Source: Streptomyces violaceorubidus (GTDB lineage: Bacteria; Actinomycetota; Actinomycetes; Streptomycetales; Streptomycetaceae). Taken from it: DNA of 64,000 bases. The notes under the pieces are model-generated. The model did no database searches and had not been told where the DNA came from. It was given only the letters and a program-made list of their open reading frames with translations. The position numbers were made by a program, and so were the translations under genes. Where the stretch lies: NCBI RefSeq assembly GCF_000717995.1, contig NZ_JODM01000013.1:62001-126000 (forward strand). The letters run 5' to 3'. Of this stretch, positions 18,342 through 26,160 are shown in pieces (the stretch's first letter is position 1; every line of letters starts with the position of its first letter).

Positions 18342-20039
18342 ATGACGTCCACCGTGCCCAACGCGATCGAGCACGCAGACGAGCAGCAGCCGCCGATCAC
18401 CATGTTCGGGCCGGACTTCCCGTACGCGTACGACGACTTCCTCGCCCACCCCGCCGGACTCGGCCAGATACCCGCCACCGAGCACGGCACCGAGGTCGCC
18501 GTCATCGGCGGCGGCCTGTCCGGCATCGTGGCCGCCTACGAGCTGATGAAGATGGGCCTGAGGCCCGTCGTCTACGAGGCCGACCGGATCGGCGGCCGCC
18601 TGCGCACCGTCGGCTTCGACGGCTGCGACCCCTCGCTGACCGCCGAGATGGGCGCGATGCGCTTCCCGCCGTCCTCCACCGCCCTCCAGCACTACATCGA
18701 CCTGGTGGGCCTTCAGACCCGGGCCTTCCCCAACCCGTTGGCCGAGGCGACCCCCTCGACGGTCGTCGACCTCAAGGGCGAGTCGCACTACGCCGAGACG
18801 CTCGACGACCTGCCGCAGGTCTACCGGGACGTCGCCGACGCCTGGGCGAAGTGCCTCGAAGAGGGCGCCGACTTCTCCGACATGAACCGCGCCCTGCGCG
18901 AGCGCGACGTCCCCCGCATCCGCGAGATCTGGGCGAAGCTGGTCGAGAAGCTGGACAACCAGACCTTCTACGGCTTCCTGTGCGACTCCGAGGCCTTCAA
19001 GTCCTTCCGGCACCGCGAGATCTTCGGCCAGGTCGGCTTCGGCACCGGCGGCTGGGACACCGACTTCCCCAACTCCATCCTGGAGATCCTCCGCGTCGTC
19101 TACACCGAGGCCGACGACCACCACCGCGGCATCGTCGGCGGCTCCCAGCAGCTGCCGCTCAGGCTCTGGGAGCGCGAGCCCGAGAAGATCGTCCACTGGC
19201 CGCACGGCACCTCGCTGAAGTCCCTGCACCGGGACGGCGAGCCCCGCCCGGCCGTGACCCGGCTGAACCGCACCGCGGGCAACCGCATCACCGTGACCGA
19301 CGCGGACGGCGACATCCGCACGTACCCGGCGGCGATCTTCACCGCCCAGTCCTGGATGCTGCTCTCGAAGATCGCCTGCGACGACTCGCTCTTCCCGATC
19401 GACCACTGGACCGCGATCGAGCGCACCCACTACATGGAGTCCAGCAAGCTCTTCGTCCCGGTCGACCGGCCCTTCTGGCTCGACAAGGACGAGGACACCG
19501 GCCGGGACGTCATGTCGATGACGCTCACCGACCGCATGACCCGCGGCACCTACCTGCTCGACGACGGCCCGGACAGGCCCGCCGTCATCTGCCTCTCCTA
19601 CACGTGGTGCGACGACAGTCTGAAGTGGCTGCCGCTGTCCGCGAACGAGCGGATGGAGGTCATGCTGAAGTCGCTCGGCGAGATCTATCCGAAGGTCGAC
19701 ATCCGCAAGCACGTCATCGGCAACCCGGTGACGGTCTCCTGGGAGAACGAGCCCTACTTCATGGGTGCCTTCAAGGCCAACCTGCCGGGCCACTACCGCT
19801 ACCAGCGCCGTCTGTTCACCCACTTCATGCAGGACCGGCTGCCCGAGGACAAGCGGGGCATCTTCCTCGCCGGCGACGACATCTCCTGGACGGCCGGCTG
19901 GGCCGAGGGCGCCGTGCAGACCGCGCTGAACGCGGTCTGGGGCGTCATGCACCACCTCGGCGGCGAGACCGACCGGACCAACCCCGGCCCGGGCGACCTC
20001 TACGAGGAGATCGCGCCGGTGGAGCTTCCCGAGGACTAG
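18342..20039 (+). CDS. FAD-dependent amino-acid oxidase/monooxygenase, flavin amine oxidase family
   Basis: A 565-residue flavoenzyme. The dinucleotide fold is EVAVIGGGLSGIVAAYEL (residues about 51-68), then the EADRIGGRL motif, and near the C-terminus the FAD-binding GIFLAGDDISWTAGWAEGAV. Overall it resembles the L-amino-acid oxidase / tryptophan 2-monooxygenase / phenylalanine oxidase group more than animal-type MAO. Products would be 2-keto acid or the decarboxylated amide. The nitrilase neighbour favours the amide route, but this is inference. ATG 18342 has AAGGAGT upstream. Its TAG stop (20037-20039) is also part of the target duplication of an inserted IS element. Confidence 0.88.
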   Translation: MTSTVPNAIEHADEQQPPITMFGPDFPYAYDDFLAHPAGLGQIPATEHGTEVAVIGGGLSGIVAAYELMKMGLRPVVYEADRIGGRLRTVGFDGCDPSLTAEMGAMRFPPSSTALQHYIDLVGLQTRAFPNPLAEATPSTVVDLKGESHYAETLDDLPQVYRDVADAWAKCLEEGADFSDMNRALRERDVPRIREIWAKLVEKLDNQTFYGFLCDSEAFKSFRHREIFGQVGFGTGGWDTDFPNSILEILRVVYTEADDHHRGIVGGSQQLPLRLWEREPEKIVHWPHGTSLKSLHRDGEPRPAVTRLNRTAGNRITVTDADGDIRTYPAAIFTAQSWMLLSKIACDDSLFPIDHWTAIERTHYMESSKLFVPVDRPFWLDKDEDTGRDVMSMTLTDRMTRGTYLLDDGPDRPAVICLSYTWCDDSLKWLPLSANERMEVMLKSLGEIYPKVDIRKHVIGNPVTVSWENEPYFMGAFKANLPGHYRYQRRLFTHFMQDRLPEDKRGIFLAGDDISWTAGWAEGAVQTALNAVWGVMHHLGGETDRTNPGPGDLYEEIAPVELPED

Positions 20040-20092
20040 GTTCTGTCCGGCGGATCATGTGACCTTCCGACCGGTCGCTCGTTGGTTCGGTC

Positions 20093-20518
20093 ATGGGTCG
20101 GGGGGATCTGACGAATCGCGAGTGGTCGTTACTGGAGCCGCATCTGCCGCCTTCGGGTCGGCGGGGCGGCCGGTGGAATGACCACCGCACCGTGGTCAAC
20201 GGCATCTTGTTTCGTGTCCGGACGGGCGTCCCTTGGCGTGACCTGCCGGAACGCTACGGTTCGTGGAAAACCGTCTACGAACGACATCGCCGCTGGTCGG
20301 CGGACGGCACCTGGGACCAGATTCTGCATTCGGTCCAGGCCGACGCCGACCTGGCGGGGCGGATCGACTGGTCGATGGTTGGCGTCGACTCGACGTCCTG
20401 CCGGGCCCATCAGCATGCGGCCGGTGCCCGCAAGACCCGGCCGCGGGTCCCGAAAAAAGGACGACGCCCCGGCACCACCGCCCCGACGAGGGACTCGGAC
20501 GCTCCCGGGGCGGCCTGA
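20093..20518 (+). CDS. IS transposase, first frame (OrfA)
   Basis: A 141-residue N-terminal part of the IS5-type transposase. It begins GRGDLTNREWSLLEPHLPP, includes the DUF4096-like DNA-binding region (VPWRDLPERYGSWKTVYERH) and the first catalytic Asp (VGVDSTSCRAHQ). The frame runs on only briefly past the run AAAAAA at 20453-20458; the rest of the enzyme is in the -1 frame. Slippage there joins the two parts into a roughly 300-residue transposase. Confidence 0.88.
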   Translation: MGRGDLTNREWSLLEPHLPPSGRRGGRWNDHRTVVNGILFRVRTGVPWRDLPERYGSWKTVYERHRRWSADGTWDQILHSVQADADLAGRIDWSMVGVDSTSCRAHQHAAGARKTRPRVPKKGRRPGTTAPTRDSDAPGAA

Positions 20519-20991
20519 CCTGCAAAATTCACCTGGCCGGCGAAGGCGGCTGCCGCCCTATGGCCCTCCTGCTCACGCCGGGCCAGTGGGGCGACGCCCC
20601 GCAGATGATCGAGGTCCTGGACCGGATCCGGGTCCCCCGACCGCTGGGCGGACGCCCCCGGACACGGCCGGACCACGTCAGTGGCGACAAGGCATACAGC
20701 TCACGCCGCAACCGCCGCTACCTGCGAAGACGCGACATCCGGCACACGATTCCGGAACCGAAGGACCAGCGGGCCAACCGCCGCCGCAGAGGCAGCGCGG
20801 GCGGCAGGCCCACCAGCTTCGACCGTGACCGATACCGGCGGCGCAACGAGGTCGAGCGGACCATCAACCGGCTCAAGAACTCCCGCGCAGTCGCCACTCG
20901 TTACGACAAGCGGGCCTACGTCTTCCACGGCACCGTCACCGCCGCAGCAATACGCCTCTGGCTCCGCAGTGATCCGCCGGACAGAACCTAG
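20452..20991 (+). CDS. IS transposase, second frame (OrfB), made by frameshift
   Basis: The catalytic second part, in the -1 frame relative to OrfA, entered at the A6 run near 20452-20458. It shows SRGGLTCKIHLAGEGGCRPM, the second Asp (HVSGDKAYSSRRNR) and the catalytic Glu (RRNEVERTINRLKNSRAVAT), completing a DDE triad. Its TAG stop at 20989-20991 is supplied by the right CTAG duplication, so the reading frame ends in host sequence. Separate translation of this frame is unlikely; programmed -1 frameshifting or transcriptional slippage is the normal mode in this group. Confidence 0.85.
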   Translation, partial: EKRTTPRHHRPDEGLGRSRGGLTCKIHLAGEGGCRPMALLLTPGQWGDAPQMIEVLDRIRVPRPLGGRPRTRPDHVSGDKAYSSRRNRRYLRRRDIRHTIPEPKDQRANRRRRGSAGGRPTSFDRDRYRRRNEVERTINRLKNSRAVATRYDKRAYVFHGTVTAAAIRLWLRSDPPDRT

Positions 20992-21047
20992 GGGACCAGA
21001 GAACCAGGGGACTAGAGGACGGGAGGAGGACGGGGCCGCGCCCGGGT

Positions 21048-21980
21048 CTAGACCCCGGCCGCCCTCGCCTTCTCGTAGACCTGGGCGGCGACGTCCTTGA
21101 GCTCCTCGGCGTCGCGCAGGGTGCTCTGCAGGTCGACGAGGATCTCGTCCAGGCCGATCTCGGCGTGCGCGACCAGGTCCTCGACGATCTGGTCGACGCC
21201 GCCCTGGAAGGGGCGGCGGTCGGATCCCTCGTAGTTCTTGGCGCTGTAGCGGGTGTTGACCCGCAGCACCGTTCGGATCGGCTCCGTACGGCCCCGCTCG
21301 GCGGCCAGCTCCCGCAGCCGCCGCCACTGCTCGGCGACGGTCGCGGCGCCCATGCCGGTCGGCAGCCAGCCGTCGGCGTGGTCGACCAGGCGGCGCCGGG
21401 CCCGGCCGCTGTCGCCCGCCGCCAGCAGGACGGGGATCGGCCGGGCGGGTTTGGGGCCGACCTCGGCGGAGGCGATTTTCGTCACCTCGCCGTCGTACAC
21501 CACCGGGTCGGGACTCCACACCGCCCGGCACACCCCGATCAGCTCGTCGAGGGCGGCGCCGCGCTCGGCGAACGGCCGTACGGACGCCGCCGCGTACTCG
21601 TCGTGCGACCAGCCGGTGCCGAAGCCCGCCACCACCCGGCCGCCGCTCGCCGCGTCCAGCGAGGCCAGCGTCTTGGCGAGCTGGAACGGCACGTGCAGCG
21701 GGGCGACCAGCACGCTCGTACCCAGCCGGGCCCGCTCGGTGGCCGCGGCGGCGAGGGTGAGGGTGACCAGCGGCTCCGCCACGCCCCGGTACGTGTCCGG
21801 CCAGGGCAGGCCCTCGATGCCGTACAGCCCCTGGGTCGCGGGCTGGGGGAACAGGGCGCGCTCGAACACCCACAGGCTCTCGTAGCCCGTCCGTTCCGCC
21901 GCGCGCGCCACGTCGGGGACGTCCTTGCCGATGTCGTACTGCCGCATCTGGGGGAGGCCGAGTCCGAGCCGGGTCGTCAT
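21048..21980 (-). CDS. LLM-class F420-dependent oxidoreductase
   Basis: A 310-residue luciferase-like monooxygenase family protein, most likely an F420-dependent oxidoreductase of the actinobacterial type. It has TTRLGLGLPQMRQYDIGKDV at the start, TERARLGTSVLVAPLHVP (the cis-peptide/strand 3 region), GRVVAGFGTGWSHDEY, and PIPVLLAAGDSGRARRR. The substrate is unknown. ATG 21980 was chosen because GAAGGAGC lies just upstream; a further 19 in-frame residues are not family-like. It is convergent with the IS element and follows the DUF5995 gene on the same strand. Confidence 0.87.
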   Translation of the reverse strand: MTTRLGLGLPQMRQYDIGKDVPDVARAAERTGYESLWVFERALFPQPATQGLYGIEGLPWPDTYRGVAEPLVTLTLAAAATERARLGTSVLVAPLHVPFQLAKTLASLDAASGGRVVAGFGTGWSHDEYAAASVRPFAERGAALDELIGVCRAVWSPDPVVYDGEVTKIASAEVGPKPARPIPVLLAAGDSGRARRRLVDHADGWLPTGMGAATVAEQWRRLRELAAERGRTEPIRTVLRVNTRYSAKNYEGSDRRPFQGGVDQIVEDLVAHAEIGLDEILVDLQSTLRDAEELKDVAAQVYEKARAAGV

Positions 21981-22100
21981 GCCGGGTGCTCCTTCGCAGT
22001 CGGGGTGCGAGTTGCCCATGGGTCCAACCGGTTTCAACGTACAACGAACGTACGGTTGTTCCGTACGCGCACCGCGGCACCACGGCGGGGACCGGACGGA

Positions 22101-22796
22101 TCAATCCGGCAGCGGGGTGAGCAGCATGCGGCCCGCGAAGCCCACCGCGGCGTCCAGCCGTTCGGTCAACTCCCCGGCGACGTCCGGCAGCCGGCGCAGC
22201 GCCCACAGCGCGCGGGCCGCCGCCCAGGTGGCCTCGCGGGCGCGCTCCAGACTCCAGGAGCCGAGCAGATGGGTCAGCGGGTCGGCGATCTGGAGGAGAT
22301 CGGGACCCGGCATCAGCTCGTCGCGGATGCGCTCCTCCAGCGAGACGAGGAGATCACCCACGCGGTCGAACTCGTCCTCCAGGTCGACGGGTTCGCAGCC
22401 GAGCGTACGACAGGTGTCCACCACGGCCAGCGCGAGGTCGTGGCCGATGTGCGCGTTGATGCCCGCCAGCGCGAACTGCAGGGGCCGTACCCCCGGATGG
22501 CGGCGGAACTGGAACAGGGGGCGCCAGCACGCGGGCGGACGGCGGTCCTCCTCCGCCGCGTCCACGGCGGCCAGATAGCGCTCGGCGAACCGCACGTCCA
22601 GCGCGGTCGCGGCCGGGGCGTCCGCGAACCGGCCGCCGTCGATGTGCCGGTCGACGGCCTCCGTGACGGCCAGGTAGACGCGGTTGAAGACCGCGATCCC
22701 GTCCCGGGCCGGCAGCGCCGTGTCGAGGGCCCGCATCCGGGACAGGACGGTGTCCACCGTCAAGGCGGCCGTCGGGACTTGCTCGCAGTGCGCCAT
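22101..22796 (-). CDS. DUF5995 family protein
   Basis: A 231-residue all-helical protein that I assign to DUF5995 from its core: VLSRMRALDTALPARDGIAV, then FNRVYLAVTEAV, then RPLQFALAGINAHIGHDLAL near residue 110. The GINAHIGHDL segment, with two His, is the family hallmark and could bind a metal. Function is unknown. It is divergent from the GH6 gene 99 bases away and upstream of the LLM-type oxidoreductase on the same strand, 120 bases apart. Confidence 0.82.
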   Translation of the reverse strand: MAHCEQVPTAALTVDTVLSRMRALDTALPARDGIAVFNRVYLAVTEAVDRHIDGGRFADAPAATALDVRFAERYLAAVDAAEEDRRPPACWRPLFQFRRHPGVRPLQFALAGINAHIGHDLALAVVDTCRTLGCEPVDLEDEFDRVGDLLVSLEERIRDELMPGPDLLQIADPLTHLLGSWSLERAREATWAAARALWALRRLPDVAGELTERLDAAVGFAGRMLLTPLPD

Positions 22797-22895
22797 GGCG
22801 GCAGCGTCGCAGCTTTAGGCTGACGGCTGTGCCGGCGGGCCCGGCGCTTCCCCAGAACGGGGGAATGTGCCCGCCGCGGGGGAGGGGGATCCTAC

Positions 22896-24099
22896 GTGTC
22901 AGGCCGTCGTGCCCGACGTCCGGCAGTTCGCGGGACCGAACGGAGGCGGGTCGCCGGCCGCGGTGCGAGGGTCGCCGCGGCGTCCGTCGTCGTCGCGGTG
23001 GGGGCCGCCGCCGGCCTGCTCACCGCGCTCGGCGACGCGGGCGGCGGGGAGACGGAGGCCGCCCGCCCGCAGGTGTCCCCTCCGGTGCGGCCGGACGCCC
23101 TGCCCGCCTCGCCGCCCTCGTCGCCGCCCCCCTCGCCCTCGCGGTCCGCGTCGCCGTCCCCGACGCCCCGGAAGCCGACTCCGGCCCCTACGCCGAGGCG
23201 GACCGCCACGAAGGAGGAACCCGGGACCACGGCCGCCGCCACCCGGCTCTACCGGCACCCCGACTCCCAGGTCGCCGACTGGCTCCGGGCCCACCCCGGC
23301 ACCCGCGCCGGGACGTCATCGCGAACCGGGTCGCCGGGCACCCGGCCGCCGTCTGGTTCGCCGACCACACACCCGCCACGCTCACCTCCCGGGTCCGCGC
23401 CGTCACCTCCGCGGCCGCCGCCCAGGGCCGGGTGCCGGTGCTCGTGCCGTACGCATACCCGACCGCGACTGCGGAGGCCACTCCGAGGGCGGCGCGCCCG
23501 ACCTCGACGCCTACGACGCCTGGATCGACCGGTTCGCCGCCGGGCTGGGCTCCGGCGAGGTGATCGTCGTGCTGGAGCCCGACTCGGTCGCCCAGTCCGC
23601 GTGCCTGTCCGCCGGGGGACGCGCGGACCGCTTCGCCTCCCTGGCCCGCGCCGGGCGGGTCATGAAGGACGCCGACCCGGCCGCCCGGGTGCACTACGAC
23701 GCGGGTCACTCCGGCTGGCACGCCCCCGCCCAGCAGGCGGGCCGGCTGAAGCAGGCCGGTGCCGCCTCGGCCGACTCCTCCGACGGCGTCTTCAGCAACG
23801 TCTCCAACTTCCACACCACCGCCGACGAGGTCGGCTACGACCGCGCGGTCCTCGACGCCCTCGGCGGCCCGGCGGGCCTCGGCGCCGTCATCGACACCAG
23901 CCGCAACGGCAACGGCGCCCCGGCCGACGGGGAGTGGTGCGACCCGGGCGGTCGCAGACTCGGCCGCGCACCGACCCTCACCACCGGCATGGGGCGCATC
24001 GACGCCTACCTGTGGGTCAAGCTGCCCGGGGAGTCGGACGGCTGCCGCGGCGAGCCGGGGACGTTCACCCCCTCGTACGCCTACGACCTGGCGCGCTGA
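22896..24099 (+). pseudogene. Secreted GH6 cellulase/endoglucanase, two frameshifts
   Basis: Homologous to GH6 endoglucanases (inverting beta-1,4-glucanases). Three frames must be joined. The N-terminus from GTG 22896 has a signal/anchor helix (RVAAASVVVAVGAAAGLLTA), a Pro/Ser/Thr linker and LYRHPDSQVADWLRAHPGTRA. After about 23310 the frame carrying RDVIANRVAGHPAAVWFADH is needed. After about 23455 it is the frame with IPDRDCGGHSEGGAPDLDAY and VIVVLEPDSVAQSAC. Both joins need one extra base, consistent with two single-base deletions or sequencing errors. GGGGGAGGGGG precedes the GTG. The tail overlaps the convergent permease gene by 19 bases. Confidence 0.85.
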
Positions 24100-25517
24100 G
24101 CACCGCCCTCACCGTCACCGCCGTTGCCCGCGCCGCCGCCTTCGGACTCCGCGTCGTACGACGACGTGCCCTCGTCGAGGAGCGGCTGCTGGGTCTTGAG
24201 GTGGGCCGGGGCGAAGGCGCGCAGCGCGTGGTAGCCGGTGATCACGACCAGGGTGCCGAGCGCGATGCCGCTGAGGGAGAAGGTGTCGGTGAACTCCAGG
24301 CTGACGTTGCCGACGCCGATGATGATGCCCGCGGCGGCCGGTACCAGGTTCAACGGGTTGCGCAGGTCCACCTTCGCGTTGATCCAGATCTGCGCGCCGA
24401 GCAGGCCGATCATGCCGTAGAGGATGACGGTGATGCCGCCGAGCACGCCGCCCGGGATCGCGGCGACGACCGCGCCGAACTTCGGGCAGAGGCCGAAGAG
24501 CAGGGCGAATCCCGCCGCGGCCCAGTAGGCGGCCGTCGAGTAGACCCGGGTCGCGGCCATCACGCCGATGTTCTCGGAGTACGTGGTGTTGGGCGGACCG
24601 CCGACGGCGGTGGAGAGCACCGAGCCGATGCCGTCGGCGGAGATCGCCGTGCCGAGCCTGTCGTCCAGGTTGTCGCCGGTCATCTCGCCGACCGCCTTGA
24701 CGTGCCCGGCGTTCTCCGCGATCAGGGCGATGACGACCGGCAGGGCGACCAGGATCGCCGACCACTCGAAGCTCGGCCCGTGGAAGGTCGGCAGCCCGAC
24801 CCAGTCGGCCCGGCCCACGGCGGAGAAGTCCAGCCGCCAGTGGTCGGTGAGCTTGCCGCTGCCGTCCACCGAGTGGATCTTCCCGAAGATCCGGTCGAGG
24901 GCCCAGGACAGCACGTACCCGAAGACCAGCCCCAGGAAGATCGCGATCCGGGACCAGAAGCCGCGCAGGCACACCACGGCCAGACCGGTGAACAGCATCA
25001 CCAGCAGCGCCGTCCACTGGTCCTGCGGCCAGTAGGTGGACGCGGTGACCGGGGCCAGGTTGAAGCCGATCAGCATCACCACGGCGCCGGTGACGACCGG
25101 CGGCATCGCGGCGTGGATGATCCGCGCCCCGAACCGCTGCACGGCGAGCCCCACCAGGAACAGCGCGACTCCGACGACCAGGACCGCGCCGGTCACCGTG
25201 GCGCTGGTGCCGCCCTGTGCCCGGATCACTGCGGCGACGCCGACGAAGGAGAGCGAGCAGCCGAGGTAGCTGGGCACCCGGCCGCGGGTGGCGAGCAGGA
25301 AGATGACGGTCGCCACGCCCGACATCATGATCGCGAGGTTGGGGTCCAGGCCCATCAGGACCGGAGCCACGAACGACGCCCCGAACATGGCCACCACGTG
25401 CTGGGCGCCCAACCCGGCCGTGCGGGGCCACGAGAGCCGTTCGTCGGGGCGGACCACCGCTCCGGGGGCGGGCACTTTGCCATCCCCGTGCAGCTTCCAA
25501 CGCACGCCGAGGTCCAT
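24081..25517 (-). CDS. NCS2 family uracil/xanthine permease
   Basis: A 478-residue membrane protein of the nucleobase-cation symporter 2 family with about 12-14 hydrophobic helices. Characteristic segments are QHVVAMFGASFVAPVLMGLD (helix 1), PVVIALIAENAGHVKAVGEM (the NCS2 Glu/Asn-Ala-Gly motif in helix 8) and GGPPNTTYSENIGVMAATRV (helix 10 signature). The SENIG form points to a uracil-type permease. The Gly-rich C-terminus (EGGGAGNGGDGEGG) is low complexity. I chose ATG 25517; its ribosome-binding site is weak. Its last codons overlap the end of the convergent GH6 gene. Confidence 0.92.
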   Translation of the reverse strand: MDLGVRWKLHGDGKVPAPGAVVRPDERLSWPRTAGLGAQHVVAMFGASFVAPVLMGLDPNLAIMMSGVATVIFLLATRGRVPSYLGCSLSFVGVAAVIRAQGGTSATVTGAVLVVGVALFLVGLAVQRFGARIIHAAMPPVVTGAVVMLIGFNLAPVTASTYWPQDQWTALLVMLFTGLAVVCLRGFWSRIAIFLGLVFGYVLSWALDRIFGKIHSVDGSGKLTDHWRLDFSAVGRADWVGLPTFHGPSFEWSAILVALPVVIALIAENAGHVKAVGEMTGDNLDDRLGTAISADGIGSVLSTAVGGPPNTTYSENIGVMAATRVYSTAAYWAAAGFALLFGLCPKFGAVVAAIPGGVLGGITVILYGMIGLLGAQIWINAKVDLRNPLNLVPAAAGIIIGVGNVSLEFTDTFSLSGIALGTLVVITGYHALRAFAPAHLKTQQPLLDEGTSSYDAESEGGGAGNGGDGEGGAQRARS

Positions 25518-25692
25518 GGTGAGGTTTCGCTTTCTCTGTGCCGAGTCTGTCCGGACCATTGTCAGGGGTGCCCGGCCATGCGGTTGACCTGCACCCTTCC
25601 CCGAAGAGTGCCCTGAGCGTCCGCTTAGGATGACGGCGGTCCCCCGTACGCCGACACCACGCGTACCACCACGCACCACCCAGGAGCACGCA

Positions 25693-26160
25693 GTGACCGC
25701 CGAAGCGCCCGCCGCCCCCGTCCCGCCCGCCGTGCCGCACGGCCGGCTCGTCCCCGTCACCGTCCACTTCGACGACCTGGACGCGCTCGGGCTGCTGCAC
25801 AACGCGCGCTACCCGGTGATGGTCGAGCGGGCCTGGACGCGGTTGTGGGCCGGGTACGGCGTCCGGTTCGAGGGCGACTGGGCGGCGGCCGGCGACGCGT
25901 GCAACGCCGTCAAGGAACTCACGATCACCTACGAGGCACCGGTCACGCGGCCGGGCGCGTACGCCGTCCACCTCTGGCTGGACCGGCTCGGCACCACCGG
26001 GCTGACCTACGGCTTCCGGTTCTGCTCGGCGGACGGCGCCACCACCTACGCCCGCGGCACCCGGGTGCTGGTCCGGCTGGACTCCGGGACGCTGCGCCCG
26101 GCGCCGTGGAGCGAGACCTTCAGGACTGCCGGTCGGGCACTTCTGCGACCGGCGCACTGA
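25693..26160 (+). CDS. Hotdog-fold acyl-CoA thioesterase
   Basis: A 155-residue single-hotdog-domain protein of the 4HBT type. VHFDDLDALGLLHNARYPVM near residues 25-44 holds the catalytic Asp and the HN pair, and ERAWTRLW follows on the long helix. It would hydrolyse an acyl-CoA; the substrate is unknown. The start is GTG 25693, with AGGAGCACGCA upstream; an extra 21-codon upstream stretch was rejected. Its last 41 bases overlap the end of the convergent MFS gene. Confidence 0.88.
   Translation: MTAEAPAAPVPPAVPHGRLVPVTVHFDDLDALGLLHNARYPVMVERAWTRLWAGYGVRFEGDWAAAGDACNAVKELTITYEAPVTRPGAYAVHLWLDRLGTTGLTYGFRFCSADGATTYARGTRVLVRLDSGTLRPAPWSETFRTAGRALLRPAH

Larger units (their letters stand above)
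20036..20991 (+). mobile_element. IS5-type insertion sequence with CTAG target duplication
   Basis: A 948-bp element (20040-20987) bounded by perfect 18-bp inverted ends that begin GTTCTGTCCGGCGGATCA. Both ends are flanked by CTAG (20036-20039 and 20988-20991), the expected duplication (CTAG or TA) for IS5/IS427-group elements. It carries a DDE transposase in two frames joined across an A6 run. Removing one CTAG plus the element rebuilds a continuous end for the oxidase gene: GAC TAG GGG ACC. The near-perfect ends suggest recent insertion. Confidence 0.93.
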
